64,000 nt of DNA. It comes from Trueperaceae bacterium (GTDB taxonomy: Bacteria > Deinococcota > Deinococci > Deinococcales > Trueperaceae). Within the stretch, counting starts at the first letter, position 1, and the number at the start of each line of letters is the position of its first letter. A program made the position numbers and the translations under genes. The DNA is taken from assembly GCA_023954415.1 (NCBI GenBank), contig JAMLIB010000006.1, positions 1 to 64,000 on the forward strand. Direction: 5' to 3'. This document shows, one piece after another, positions 1-12,326 of the stretch. The notes under the pieces were generated by a model. It had not been told where the DNA came from, ran no database searches, and worked only from the letters and a program-made list of their open reading frames with translations.

Positions 1-58
1 TGAGTTGGGGTGGGGGGGCCGCCGCGCCCGGGGGCCCCGGGGCCGGGCCGCTCCGCAC

Positions 59-1663
<1,605 letters not shown>

Positions 1664-1743
1664 GGGAGCTGTACCTCCGCGGGTCGAATGAGGGGCTAGT
1701 GCGGCGTCCCGCGGTCCTTGAGGCGGGTTGGCCACCCGCCACT

Positions 1744-1794
1744 TATACCAGCGGCGCCCACTGGGCCAGACCGCGCCCGGGCCCTACTGGTATA
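1744..1794. promoter_or_regulatory. Inverted repeat over the pckA promoter
   Basis: TATACCAG (1744-1751) and its exact complement CTGGTATA (1787-1794) flank a 35-bp GC-rich spacer between pckA and the end of the tamB-like gene. The left arm overlaps the pckA extended -10 box, read on the minus strand. An operator or a weak intergenic hairpin are both possible; the overlap with the -10 favours an operator. Confidence 0.45.
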
Positions 1795-1800
1795 CGGGCC

Positions 1801-4800
1801 TCACCATCGCAACGTCAGGCCGACCTGGAACGCGCTGCGCTGCGTGGAGAGCACCACGCCCGTGTCGACCCCGAACGTCGGTCCGAAGGAGTACGAGAGC
1901 GCCACGCCGATCTCCGGCCGCGCCGACTCGTTCATCCCGGCCGTCGGGAGGTCGACGCGGGCCGTGACGTCGAGGTCGAGCGGCCCGAGGCCGTAGGAGA
2001 GCATCACCTCGTTCGTGAGGGAGTAGGCCCCGTCCGTGCCGTCGTAGGTGCCGATGCGGTAGCTCGCGAAGAGCTCGGGGTTCAGGTAGCCGCCGAGGCG
2101 GAGCGAGACGCCGAAGGGGTGCGCGGCGTCGTCGATCAGGCTCGAGATGGCCGACGTCCTGATCTCGACGACATCCAGTCCGAGCGCTTCCTTGAGCGCG
2201 TTGGACAGCTCGCTTATCACGAAGAGGTCGATGGCCGTGTCGAGCGCGCCCTGGGCGACGGCCTGGCCGAGGCCGCCGGTCGCGACGATGCCGGAGTTCA
2301 GCTCGAACCGCCCCAGCGTGATGAGCGACATCAGCTCGGCGTCCGTGAACGACCGCACGCCCTCGCCCTCGATGTCGATGCGGGCGTCGGACGCCACGCG
2401 CGGCTGCAGGTCGAAGCGGAAGCCCCCCTCCTCACCGGGCGCCGCGACCATCTGGCCCGTGAACGCCAGCTCCACGACGAACGTCTGGCCCTCCCGCGGC
2501 GCCGCGAACGACACCCGGTTGTCGGCGCTCAAGACGCGCGACTTGTCGAACTCCGTGTGCGCGGCGACGTCCAGCTCGGGGTAGACGCCCCCGCTCCGGT
2601 TGAACGTGGCAACGGCGCGGTCGATCGTGAAGTCGCGGCCGGAGAAGCGCAGGTTGCCGCGCAGCGCGTGGGCGGTGCCGGTCAGCTTCGGGTCGGCGGC
2701 GTTGCCGCTCAGCACGAGGTCGAGCGCCGCCTCGCCCGAGCCGAGGTTGGTGGAGAGGAGCACGCGCTGGGGCGCCCGGATGGCGAGGTCGGCGAAGCGC
2801 AGGACGGACGCGGGCTCGGAGCCGCCGGCCGGCCGGGTCTGGGCGGCCGGCCCGCCGCCGGCGGGGGCCGGGGCCGGGCCGCGGGCGCCCGGATCGACGA
2901 TGATCTCCGAGGCCACGACCGCTCCGCCCAGCGCGACCCCGCCTGCCTCGCCAACGAGGGTCAGGTCGGCGTCGACGAGCGCTCGAGCAACGAGCAGGGC
3001 GGGGAAGGCGACGGTCAGGCCGGTGCCACGCGCGCTCAGCTCCAGGGGGAGCAAGCTGCCGGTCAGCGCCAGCTCGCCGGCGCCCATGCGCCCGGTGGCG
3101 TCCAGACGCAGCTCGCCGGCGGCGCCCTTGGTGAGCTCGCCGCTCAGGTCCTGAACGACGCCGAAGTTGAGCAGGTCGAGGCTGCCGTCGAAACCGATGG
3201 CGACGTCCGTCAACGCGAGTGGCGCGAGCGTGAGGCGCGCGTCGCCGGCGACGCTCAGCGCGCCCTCGAGCGGCGAGACGCCGCTCAGCAGCGCGACCAC
3301 GCTCAGGTTCGCCCCCGCCAGTTCGATCTCCGTGTCGGCCAGCCGGTAGCGGCTGCCGGCCAGGGCGACGTCCAACCCGGGGCTCGCGAAGCGCGCCTGC
3401 GGCGCGGCGGCGTCGCCCGAGACGTCCAGGGTGAACGTGCCGGTGGCGCCGGCGCCGATGCGCGCGAGGCTCGGCACGATCCCGAGGAGCGGCGTGAAAT
3501 CGGCGTCATCGGCCGAGAGGTGGAAGTCGAAGCGGTCGAGCGAGAGCTCCCCGTGGGCCTCCCAGCTGCCGAGCCCGGCGAAGTCGGCGCGCTCCACGAC
3601 CAGCTTGCCCGCGTCGAACGCGAGCGTGAGGTTGCCGATCGTCGGCACGCCGGCGCGCTCGAGGCGGACCTCCTCCGTGGCGAGGCGCAAGTAACTGCTC
3701 CCCAGGTCGGCGAAGGGGAGCTCGAAGCGCACGACGCCCGTCGTGTCGGCGGTCACGTCGCTCGGACCCACAACGGCCTGCGCGAGGAACTGCGCGGGGA
3801 AGCGCTCGAAGCGACCGAGGCCGCTCAGGCGGTTGCCGGTCAGGTTGGCCGAGACCGTGGCGCCCTTCAGCCGCAGGCTCGCGTCCAGCGAGGAGAGGGA
3901 GCCGCTCAGGTCCAGCTCCAGGCGCGAGGTGCTGCCGGCGGCCGAGATCTCCGGGCTCACGAGCTGGCCGAACACGAACTCGTCGCGCAGCTGCACGACG
4001 CCCGTGAGCGCACCCGTCAGGTAAGGCGCGCGCGCCGCGACGACCGGCAGCTTGGAGAGCTCGAGGGTCCTGAGGCGCGCTTCGAGGCGGCCGCCCCTCG
4101 GCGCGCCGGTCACGACGCTCTCGGGGAGGATGCCGGCCAGCCCCCACGACCCGGTGAGCGTCAGGCGCCCTGCCTCGCCTTCCAGGACGACGCTCCCACC
4201 GATCCGCCCGTCCGCCACGGTGCTGTCGACGGCCAGGGAGACGGCCCCGAGGCCCGCAGGTGCGAGGTGGACCCCGTCCACCTGGACGTTGCCGCGCAGC
4301 TCGCCGTCCGAGTGCTCCAGGCGCGAGCTCACGCGACCGCCGCCGATCCGCAGGTCGGCGTCCAGGCCGACAGCGCCGCCGGCCTGGTCGTACGTGCCGT
4401 GCAGGAGCCCGAGCGGCCCGTCGTACTCGAGGCGCCACCGGCCGCCGCTGGCCGTGACGGCGACGGGGAGGCGGTACTCGCCGGGGTCGTCGCCCTCGCC
4501 GCCCATGAGCTGCAGGTCCGTGCGGAAGACGACCTCTGCGCGCATGTCTGCGTTCCCGACGGCGACGGTGCCGTCGGCGCTCACGTCCAGGCCGGCGACC
4601 GCTGCGCTCAGGCCTTGGAGGGTGACGCTCGGTTCGGGTGTGAGGTCGATACGCAGCGAGCCGGTCACGTCGTCCGTGCCCGTCAGCTCGAGCCCGTGCG
4701 CCACCACGCCCGTGACGAGTTGGATGAGGTCGTTGGCGCGCAGCTCGGTCTGGGCGCGCAACCCTGGCAGTCCGACGACCTGCGCGGCGAGCACGGGAGC

Positions 4801-7800
4801 CGAGTCGTGGCCCCCCAGCGTCACCCTGGCGGGTCCGAGCTCGAGGCGCGCAGTTCCCGCCGCCGTGAGGCCGGCGCCGAGCACGGTGCGAAGCCTGACC
4901 TGCGAGCTCGTCGGCAGGGAGGCCGTGGCGCCGGGGCGAGGCGCCTCGAGGAGCGTGGCGAGCGTCAAGTCGGTGTCGGGGTAGACCCGGCCCTGCACGC
5001 GCACGCCTTGCGTGAGCGGACCGCCCGCGACGAACTGGTCGAGGGTCACGCCGGCGGTGGAGACGGCCATGCGACCGTCCAGCGTGAGGGGGCCGACGGC
5101 GTGCGTGAGAAGGACCAGCTGGGGCAGCGCCCCCTCGCCCTGGACGGTGCCGGTGGCGTCCAGCGTGAAGCCCCCGAGCGTTCCTCCCGAGTAACCGGCC
5201 GTGCCGTTCCACGACTGCGAGGCTGCGGCGCGCGCGGCGCTCAGCTCCAGTCCGCCGCCGAACGCCTGCCCGCTCAAGCTCGCCTCGATGGCGCCGACGG
5301 CGCTCGCGAGGCGAGCCTCGAGCTCGAGCTGCGGGCCCGAGAGCCGCGCCGTGAGCGCCCCGCCCTGCAGCGTCCCGCTCCCGCTAGCGGACAGCCGCGT
5401 GTCCGCGGCCACCGTGAGCTCCGTCAGCTCGGCGCTCCAGCGCCCGGTGCCGACGTCGAACTCGCCCGCGAGGTGGTCGCTCGTCACCGAGATCGTGCCT
5501 AGGGGCGCCTCGGAAGAGGCGGTCAGGTCGCCGAGCGCGACGCCTGCCACCGACGCGCCCGCGACCGTCCCCTGCAGCCACGGACCGGCGCCGTCGCCGG
5601 AGAGGCGCAGCCGGAGGGCGCCGGTCAGGTTCGCTTGGACGGTAGCCAGGTCGCCCTCGAGGCGCGCCCAGCCGAGGTTGGAGGCCACGCTGGCCGTCCA
5701 GCCGCTCAAGCGCCCGGCGCCCGTCATGCGGACCGCGCCCTCGCCGCCCTCCTCGACGTCGGAGAGCAGGAGCACGGCCTCGCCCCAGCGTGCAGAGCCG
5801 GATACCCGCGCCTCGCCGCCGCCGAGGCTGGCGCGCAGGTCGGTGGCGAGTTGGCCGAACGTGAGATCGCTCGCGAGCTGCACCTCGCCGGCGGCGGGGC
5901 GCGCGCTGGCGGTGAGCGTGCCGCGCACGCGGCCGTCGCCTCGCAGGTCCGCGTTGAGGGCCGGGTCCGCGAGCGAGCCGCCAAGCGACAAAGTGCCGCT
6001 TACGCTCCCGCCGAGCCCGCCCGCGCCGACCGTCGTGGCGTCGAGGGCCGCCGTGATGGTCGCGCCGCCCAGGTCGTCGAGGCTGGTCGCCGCGATCGCC
6101 ACCGGTCCGCGCAACGTGCCGGTGAGCTCGGTGCCGTTCACGGCGATGTCGGCGAGGTCGACGGCGGCGCTCAGGTTGAGGCGCAGCCCGCCCGCGCCGT
6201 AGCCGAGGCTGCCGGAGCCGGTCACGAGCGAGCGCGGCGCCGCCAGACGCAGGTCGCTCACCGTCACGCCCGAGTCGTCCACGCTCGCCGAGAGGCTCAG
6301 GCGCGGCTCGCGGACCTGGCCGAGCCAGCCGCCGATGTCGAGGTCGGTCAGCACCACGTCGGCCCCCCACGTGGGGTCGGCCCCGAGAGTCGCCGCGCCC
6401 TGCGCGCGCAGCGCCGGCCCGTCGAGCCTTACCGTGAGCCGCCCGTCGGCGAACGTCACCGGGCCGGAGGCCGCCACGTCGCCTGCCAGGCGGGCCGTGC
6501 CCACCAACGTCGGGGCTGTCAACGTACCGCCGAGCTGCAGGTCGGCGCCCAGCTCGGCGAGGAAGCCGCCGACCTGCGGCGCCACCGCCGCCAGCGGCAC
6601 GTGGGCCGTGAGCGTGCCGCCGACGCTCGGGTCCGCGAGCGGGTCGGCCGAGAGCTCGAGCCGAGCCTCGGCCGCAGGACCCGCCACGCGCTCGTGCCGG
6701 AGCGTCGCCTGGGCGAAGAGCCCGCCGGCGCCGGTCGCGGAGAGCTCGGCGCGGGCCTCGGGCAGGCCCGCGTGGGCGGCGGTGGCCGTCAGGCCGCCGG
6801 CGAAGCCCGTCGCACGCGTCCAGGCGAGCTCGGCGGACGTGACCTCGACCCGCAGGTCTGCCAGGGCCCGGGAGGCGGCGGGGAAGAGCGAGAGCAGGTC
6901 CGCGACGTCCGCCTCCGTGGCTGAGCCCGTCAACGCCAGGCGGGCTCTCGGGAGGTCGAGGAGCGCGGCCGGGCCGTCGGACGACGAGGCGCCGAGCGTG
7001 GCGGTCAGCTCGCGCCAGGCGAGCCGGAGCTCGTGCGGGCCGACGGCGAGCGTGGCCGGCTCGAGGTCGGGCCCGGCGGCGAGCGTGCCGGTCAGCGCCA
7101 AGCCCGGGAGGTCCTCCCGCAGAGCGTCCCCGAGGCCGGCGCCGGCGGCCGTCACCGGACCGGAGAGCGTGAGGCGCAGGTCGTCGGCCGGCAGGAGCCC
7201 GGACACGGCGGCGTCGAGCGCCGTGAGCGCCACGCCCTGGCCGCCCCACGCCACGGACGCGTTCGCGAGCAGCCCGACGGGCGCGAGGCTGCCGGTCGGC
7301 GCGGCGAGCTCGGCGGTTCCGGTGCCCTGGCCGACCCGCGCGCTCAGCGAGGCTCCGCCGTAAGTGGCGGCTAGGGTGCCTCCCCCCGCGCCGTCGCCCG
7401 CCACCCGGAGGTCAAGGGGGGCGCCGGCGAACGTGCCCGAGAGGTGTGCGGCCGGGAGGGCCCCCGGTGCGCGCTCCCACGCCAAGAGGCCGTCCAGCTC
7501 GCCGGCCGGGCCGTGGAAGCCGACACGCAGGTCGTCGGGGGCGGAGCCGGTCAGGCGCAGGACGTTGTCGCCGAGCCGCGCGTTCAGGTCGAGGACCAGC
7601 TCGGTGGCGAACGGCCGGGTGGTCAGGGTCGCCCGCCCGTCGCCCGTAACCTCGAGGTCAAGGCCGACGGCGGCGCCGAGCGCCCGCCAGTCCACGGCGC
7701 CGAGGTCGAGCTCGGCCCGCAGGTCGGCGGCCTCGCCGGTCACGCTCGCGGCGGCGATCTCGGCGCCGCCGTTCGCCAGCGTCAGTCGCCCGGCGTAGGC

Positions 7801-10800
7801 GAGGCCGTGGCCGTCCAGGTCGGCGTTGACGGCCGGCTCGAGGTCGCCTGGCAGCCCGTCCGCCTCGAGGGCGGCTGCGGCCATGGCGCGCCAAGAACCG
7901 CCAGGGTCCAGTGTGAACGCGAGCCGCGCGGGCTCCGACATGACCGACGAGACGACGCCCAACCCTTCCACCGCCGCCAGACTGGTTGCGGGAACGAGCA
8001 GCTCGGTGCTCACGCCGGCCGCGAGCGAGGCTTCCGCGCTACCTTCGAGCGCGCCGCTCACGGCCGCCTGGACGCGCGCGTCGGCCAGCGTCCCGCTGGG
8101 CGTGAGCTCCACGGTCACGGGGCCGGCCGCCGTCCGCGCGCTCACGACGAGCCGGCCGCCCAGGGCGCCCTGGGTGAGGGTGAGGGCGCCGGCCGCGCCC
8201 GCGCGCGCGCTCAGCGTCACGGTGCCGGTCGCCTGGTCGAGAGCGAAGTCGAACGCCATGCCGGGCAGGCTCGCGGCGTCTCCGAGCTCCAAGGGGCGCG
8301 TGAGAAGCTCGCCTCTCAGGCCGTCGCCCCAGGTGAACGTGGCCGTCGCCAGACCGTCCTGGGCGCTCGCCGTGCCGGTGAGGGCGAGTCGAGGGGCCAA
8401 GGTGCCCGAGGCGCTCGCGCGTACGTCTCCGGTGGCGGCGGCGTCGGCCGCTACGCGCAGCTCCTCGCCCTGCCCGGTGAGTTTGACCGTCGCCGTCAGC
8501 GGGCCGGCGAGCTGCGCCGTGAGGGCGCCGAGCCACCGGCCCTGTTCCAGCACGAGCGTGCCGCCGAGCGTCCCCGTCATCCCGGCGGGGAGGTAGCGGT
8601 CGAGCGCGGCGTCGTCCGCTCTCAGCCTGAGCCGGCCCGCGCCGCGCACGACCTCATTGCTGACGTAGACCCCGGCCCCTTCGAGCACCAGGTCGGCGCG
8701 TGCACCGGTGCCGCTGAGGCGGGCGCGGAGGGGCTCCTCGCCTTCCTGCGCGGCGGACGGGACGAGGTCGATGCTCGCCCGGTAGCGGGGGCCGTTCAGG
8801 AGGTCGAGGGTGGCCTCTCCGGTAACGCGCCAGTCCGGCCGGAACTGCTCCGGAAGCATGGCGGCGAGCTCCGCCGCGGCGGCGTCGACGGTGACGGTCA
8901 GGTCGGCCGGTGTGCCGCTCGCCTCCGCTAGGCGGGCGCCGGTGGCGGTGTTGACGACGGTCAGGCTCAGCGGCAACGCGGCGACCTCGGAGAGGGTCGC
9001 GGTCGTCTCGCCGACGGCGCCGGGCGTGAGGGTGGCCCGGTACTCCGTGCCCGCGTACGTCGCTGTCGCGGCGAGCGCTCCGGCGAGGCGCCACTGCCCG
9101 CCGGCGTTGCGTACGGCGAGGCGCTCGCCACCGAGGCTCAGACCACCGGCCAGCTCGCTCCACGAGAAGTCGAGGGCCCATGCCAAGGGAGCGGCGCTCA
9201 CCGGGCCGAGCGCCAGGTCCGTCAGCTCGCCGCTGCCGCGGGCGCCGGACAGGTCGACCGTGATACCCGTCAGGGGGCCCACCGCCAGGGTCATGGCGCC
9301 GGTCGGTCCGTCGCCTTCCGCCGGGCTCAGGCTCAGCGCCCCCGCGCCGCTCACCGGCAGCCCGGCCGCGTCGCCCTCCAACGTCAGGGCGAGTCGGTCG
9401 CCCGCAGCCACGCCTCGCAGGCGCACGGGCAGGGGTTCCAGGAGCGTCACGTCCACCAGCCCCGACAACGTTCCGCCGGACCCGCCCTCGCCGTGCATGT
9501 CGAGCGTCACCGTGCCAGTTGCGCCCGTCTCGCCGAACCCGAGGGCGCGCGCCAACGCCTCGACCTCGGCGGCGCCCGTGGCCGACCAGGCGCCGCCGGC
9601 CAACGAGTAGTCGAGGTTCAGCCCGGCGGCGGTGACCGCCACGCGCCTAGCAGCGGCCCAGTCCACGTCGACCGCTAGGGGCAGCTCGCCGAGGGTGCCG
9701 GTGGCCGTGACGGCGCCGCGCGCCGGCGCCAACCGACCGTGCAACGTCAGGTCCAGGGGGAGCGCGACGCCGACCGCCTCGGCCGCGCGTGGCACGACCA
9801 TCGTGAAGGCGTAGCCGTCGTCGGTCTCGTTCAGGTTCGCGCTCACGTTCGCCTCGCGCTCGCTGCCCTCCAGGCGCGTGGGCAGGTCGGTGACCACGAG
9901 GCTCAGAGGCTCGTCGGAGCCGAGCCGCAGGGTCAGAGGCCCGCCTGGCTCGCCGAGCGCCAGCGCCCAGCCGCCGCCCCCGGCGCTCAGGTCCGCGGGC
10001 AGGGAGCCCACGTCCAGCGCCAGTGGGCCTGCCAGCGCGTCGGCGATGGCCACGGTGGCGTTGGCGGTGAGGACGCCGTTAGCGAACGTCGCGTGGCCGG
10101 TCGGGACCGCGAGGGTGGCGCGGACGTCCGAGGTCGGCCGGTTGGCCGGGCTCGGATCGTCGTCTGCGCTGCCACTCGCCGGGGCGTCGGTTCCGGTGGT
10201 GGCCCTGCTCCCGACTACGACGGGATCGAGTGTGAAGTCGGCCTCCACCCGCAAGGGGGCGGTGCCGACCGCGGCCTCGAGCGCAACCGGTCCGAACCGC
10301 CCTTCGATCGGCCCCAAGGCGCCGCTCGTCAAGCGGGACGTGAGCGAGCCGCGTAGGTCCACGGGCGCGGCGCCGGCGGCCGCGCTCAGGTCGAGCCCCG
10401 CCAGGGCAAGGGTGACCGGCTCGCGTCCGTTCACCTCCGCCCGGAGGGCCAGGTCGGTCGGCGCGCCCGAGGCGCTCAGGGCGAGGTCGACGGGCGCGCC
10501 GAGGAGGTCCAAGTGTACGTTCCGGAGGTTGAGGCCGCCGTCGAGCCGCCCGTCCGCCAGCACCACGGCTCCGGAGAGCTCGATGCCGGGCTCGCCGCCG
10601 CCGGACACGAACGCCTGCCAGCCGTCCGGGTCCAGGCGCCCGTCGAGCGCGAGGTCGACCTCCGCCCCGGCGACGTTGCCCGCCCACACCGCCGCGAGCC
10701 GCCCTTGCGGGTTGCCGCCCATGGGCAGGTCGACGCTCACGGACCGCAGCGTGCCACCCGGCCGGAGGCCGGCGTACTCGAAGGTGCCCAGGTCCAGGTC

Positions 10801-11985
10801 GTTCGCGCGCACGCGCAGGAGCTGCTCGCCGCGCGCCCCTGTGGTCACGGTGAGGGAGACCGGGCCGCCCGCCAGGGTCATGGTCGAGTCGACGTCGAGG
10901 GCCTTGCCCTTGAGGCTGAAGCGCGCGTCGATGTCGGAGGCGGCCAGGCCGTTGACGGCTCCGTCGGCGCGGGCCGTTCCCGTGAACTCGACGGTCCTCC
11001 ACCCGCTCACCGCCAGGTCGATGGTCGTGTCGCCCTCGACCTCGAAGGGGAGCTCGCCCGCGAACTGGCCGCGGAGCAGCCAGGCCACGGCCGCCGCCAG
11101 CGAGGGGGTCGCCTGGCCGGTGACGGCGAAGCGCTCCGCCCCGATGTCGACCGTGCCGGAGGCCCTGACCTCGCCGCCCATGCCGCGCCCGCGCAGGTCG
11201 GCCGTCAGGACCGGGTAGCGGAGGCTCACCGTGCCGGAGACGTCCTCGGCCGTCATGCCGAGGTCCGCGACGCTGCCGCCCTCGAGGGCGAAGTCGCCCG
11301 AGATCCGACCGTTGACGACGGCGAGCGTGCCGGTCACGGTGCCGCCGACGGCACCCGGCCACCAGTGTTTGGTGAGGGTGACGTCGGCGCGTTCGACGAC
11401 GCCGGTGAAGTTCAGCGTGTTCGGGTCGAGCGTGCCGCTGAGGCGCGCGGCGCCCTCGGCGGTGGCGAGCTCACCGCCGATGAGCAGGCCGGCGGCGCCG
11501 TTCTCCAGGGTGAGGTCGGAGATGGTCACGTCCGGCAGGGTGAAAGGGATCTGCTTGACGCTCACCGTCGAGCCGATGAGGCGCACCTGCCCGAGCCGCA
11601 CGCGTGGTGCGAACCCGACGGTCGGCCCCGAGCCGCCGCTCGCGACGAGGTCCAGGTCGGACAGGTCGATCTCACCCGCGGCGCCCTCCACCTCGGCGTC
11701 GAGGGGCAGCTCGCCACCCAGCAGGGCGGGCAGGAAGTAGCCGACGCGCAACCGGTCGAAGGTGAGGTGCGAGCCGAAGGCGTCGACGCGCAGGTCGTAG
11801 AGGGTGACGCCGCTCCAGGCGTTGCCGCTGCTCGCGGAGTAGGCGATGCTCACACCCTGTCGCTCGGCCGCGGCAATCAGGTAGCGCAGCAGACCATCGC
11901 GCACGGCGCCGATGCCAGGCGCCAGAGCCGCCGCCCCGAGCACGAGGGTGACTATTAAGGCGGTGAGCAGCGTTCTGCGGGGCAT
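1801..11985 (-). CDS. tamB: Giant TamB-like (AsmA/DUF490) envelope protein
   Basis: A 3394-residue protein with one N-terminal hydrophobic segment (residues ~5-27) followed by thousands of residues of repeating amphipathic beta-strand sequence rich in G, A, L, T and D, ending in a C-terminal block (from about residue 3000) resembling the TamB/DUF490 domain. Family members form long lipid-conducting grooves bridging inner and outer membrane and assist outer-membrane biogenesis. E. coli TamB is about 1260 residues, so this is nearly three times longer, as in other Deinococcota and some cyanobacteria. No partner TamA/BamA gene is nearby. Its upstream region carries a two-site element shared with the Lpt-like operon at 16.6 kb. 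Family confidence is high; lipid transport is inference. Confidence 0.9.
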   Translation of the reverse strand: MPRRTLLTALIVTLVLGAAALAPGIGAVRDGLLRYLIAAAERQGVSIAYSASSGNAWSGVTLYDLRVDAFGSHLTFDRLRVGYFLPALLGGELPLDAEVEGAAGEIDLSDLDLVASGGSGPTVGFAPRVRLGQVRLIGSTVSVKQIPFTLPDVTISDLTLENGAAGLLIGGELATAEGAARLSGTLDPNTLNFTGVVERADVTLTKHWWPGAVGGTVTGTLAVVNGRISGDFALEGGSVADLGMTAEDVSGTVSLRYPVLTADLRGRGMGGEVRASGTVDIGAERFAVTGQATPSLAAAVAWLLRGQFAGELPFEVEGDTTIDLAVSGWRTVEFTGTARADGAVNGLAASDIDARFSLKGKALDVDSTMTLAGGPVSLTVTTGARGEQLLRVRANDLDLGTFEYAGLRPGGTLRSVSVDLPMGGNPQGRLAAVWAGNVAGAEVDLALDGRLDPDGWQAFVSGGGEPGIELSGAVVLADGRLDGGLNLRNVHLDLLGAPVDLALSASGAPTDLALRAEVNGREPVTLALAGLDLSAAAGAAPVDLRGSLTSRLTSGALGPIEGRFGPVALEAAVGTAPLRVEADFTLDPVVVGSRATTGTDAPASGSADDDPSPANRPTSDVRATLAVPTGHATFANGVLTANATVAIADALAGPLALDVGSLPADLSAGGGGWALALGEPGGPLTLRLGSDEPLSLVVTDLPTRLEGSEREANVSANLNETDDGYAFTMVVPRAAEAVGVALPLDLTLHGRLAPARGAVTATGTLGELPLAVDVDWAAARRVAVTAAGLNLDYSLAGGAWSATGAAEVEALARALGFGETGATGTVTLDMHGEGGSGGTLSGLVDVTLLEPLPVRLRGVAAGDRLALTLEGDAAGLPVSGAGALSLSPAEGDGPTGAMTLAVGPLTGITVDLSGARGSGELTDLALGPVSAAPLAWALDFSWSELAGGLSLGGERLAVRNAGGQWRLAGALAATATYAGTEYRATLTPGAVGETTATLSEVAALPLSLTVVNTATGARLAEASGTPADLTVTVDAAAAELAAMLPEQFRPDWRVTGEATLDLLNGPRYRASIDLVPSAAQEGEEPLRARLSGTGARADLVLEGAGVYVSNEVVRGAGRLRLRADDAALDRYLPAGMTGTLGGTLVLEQGRWLGALTAQLAGPLTATVKLTGQGEELRVAADAAATGDVRASASGTLAPRLALTGTASAQDGLATATFTWGDGLRGELLTRPLELGDAASLPGMAFDFALDQATGTVTLSARAGAAGALTLTQGALGGRLVVSARTAAGPVTVELTPSGTLADARVQAAVSGALEGSAEASLAAGVSTELLVPATSLAAVEGLGVVSSVMSEPARLAFTLDPGGSWRAMAAAALEADGLPGDLEPAVNADLDGHGLAYAGRLTLANGGAEIAAASVTGEAADLRAELDLGAVDWRALGAAVGLDLEVTGDGRATLTTRPFATELVLDLNARLGDNVLRLTGSAPDDLRVGFHGPAGELDGLLAWERAPGALPAAHLSGTFAGAPLDLRVAGDGAGGGTLAATYGGASLSARVGQGTGTAELAAPTGSLAPVGLLANASVAWGGQGVALTALDAAVSGLLPADDLRLTLSGPVTAAGAGLGDALREDLPGLALTGTLAAGPDLEPATLAVGPHELRLAWRELTATLGASSSDGPAALLDLPRARLALTGSATEADVADLLSLFPAASRALADLRVEVTSAELAWTRATGFAGGLTATAAHAGLPEARAELSATGAGGLFAQATLRHERVAGPAAEARLELSADPLADPSVGGTLTAHVPLAAVAPQVGGFLAELGADLQLGGTLTAPTLVGTARLAGDVAASGPVTFADGRLTVRLDGPALRAQGAATLGADPTWGADVVLTDLDIGGWLGQVREPRLSLSASVDDSGVTVSDLRLAAPRSLVTGSGSLGYGAGGLRLNLSAAVDLADIAVNGTELTGTLRGPVAIAATSLDDLGGATITAALDATTVGAGGLGGSVSGTLSLGGSLADPALNADLRGDGRVRGTLTASARPAAGEVQLASDLTFGQLATDLRASLGGGEARVSGSARWGEAVLLLSDVEEGGEGAVRMTGAGRLSGWTASVASNLGWARLEGDLATVQANLTGALRLRLSGDGAGPWLQGTVAGASVAGVALGDLTASSEAPLGTISVTSDHLAGEFDVGTGRWSAELTELTVAADTRLSASGSGTLQGGALTARLSGPQLELEARLASAVGAIEASLSGQAFGGGLELSAARAAASQSWNGTAGYSGGTLGGFTLDATGTVQGEGALPQLVLLTHAVGPLTLDGRMAVSTAGVTLDQFVAGGPLTQGVRVQGRVYPDTDLTLATLLEAPRPGATASLPTSSQVRLRTVLGAGLTAAGTARLELGPARVTLGGHDSAPVLAAQVVGLPGLRAQTELRANDLIQLVTGVVAHGLELTGTDDVTGSLRIDLTPEPSVTLQGLSAAVAGLDVSADGTVAVGNADMRAEVVFRTDLQLMGGEGDDPGEYRLPVAVTASGGRWRLEYDGPLGLLHGTYDQAGGAVGLDADLRIGGGRVSSRLEHSDGELRGNVQVDGVHLAPAGLGAVSLAVDSTVADGRIGGSVVLEGEAGRLTLTGSWGLAGILPESVVTGAPRGGRLEARLRTLELSKLPVVAARAPYLTGALTGVVQLRDEFVFGQLVSPEISAAGSTSRLELDLSGSLSSLDASLRLKGATVSANLTGNRLSGLGRFERFPAQFLAQAVVGPSDVTADTTGVVRFELPFADLGSSYLRLATEEVRLERAGVPTIGNLTLAFDAGKLVVERADFAGLGSWEAHGELSLDRFDFHLSADDADFTPLLGIVPSLARIGAGATGTFTLDVSGDAAAPQARFASPGLDVALAGSRYRLADTEIELAGANLSVVALLSGVSPLEGALSVAGDARLTLAPLALTDVAIGFDGSLDLLNFGVVQDLSGELTKGAAGELRLDATGRMGAGELALTGSLLPLELSARGTGLTVAFPALLVARALVDADLTLVGEAGGVALGGAVVASEIIVDPGARGPAPAPAGGGPAAQTRPAGGSEPASVLRFADLAIRAPQRVLLSTNLGSGEAALDLVLSGNAADPKLTGTAHALRGNLRFSGRDFTIDRAVATFNRSGGVYPELDVAAHTEFDKSRVLSADNRVSFAAPREGQTFVVELAFTGQMVAAPGEEGGFRFDLQPRVASDARIDIEGEGVRSFTDAELMSLITLGRFELNSGIVATGGLGQAVAQGALDTAIDLFVISELSNALKEALGLDVVEIRTSAISSLIDDAAHPFGVSLRLGGYLNPELFASYRIGTYDGTDGAYSLTNEVMLSYGLGPLDLDVTARVDLPTAGMNESARPEIGVALSYSFGPTFGVDTGVVLSTQRSAFQVGLTLRW

Positions 11986-12152
11986 CGCGTCAGGCGGCTA
12001 GTTCCCGTTCTTGGGGGGAGCTCGGGGATGGGGTGCTATGGGCGGCAGGAACCCCGTTCCCTACGCGCTTCACGTGCGCCGCACGCTACCACGACGATGT
12101 GAGAACGCCCCGGTGGCTACGGCACACCCTAGGGTCTCCACGCTCTCCTAGT

Positions 12153-12227
12153 ATCTCAACTAGATTTGAGCGATATCCTTGGTTAACGCCGGTCCTTAGC
12201 GAAGGTTAGCGACTACCTTTAGTCGAG
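12153..12227 (-). promoter_or_regulatory. Two-site regulatory element upstream of tamB
   Basis: Read on the minus strand, this ~75-bp stretch matches 16379-16455 along its length. It contains the identical 14-mer CGCTAACCTTCGCT (12198-12211). Site 1 (AAGGTT-N7-ACCTT read on the plus strand at 12202-12219) and site 2 (12161-12180) are imperfect inverted repeats starting 40 bp apart, exactly the spacing in the other copy. It lies 167 bp before the tamB start and about 100 bp before acyP, so it could serve either. It is AT-richer than its surroundings. The binding protein is unknown. Confidence 0.65.
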
Positions 12228-12326
12228 TTCCTAGTCGGCACGGGGGAGTCCACCGGCCTCGAAGCGCGCGTCGACCTTCGGCCGACCACGAAAGTGAACG
12301 GGCCACGGGGTAACATGCCCCCACTC

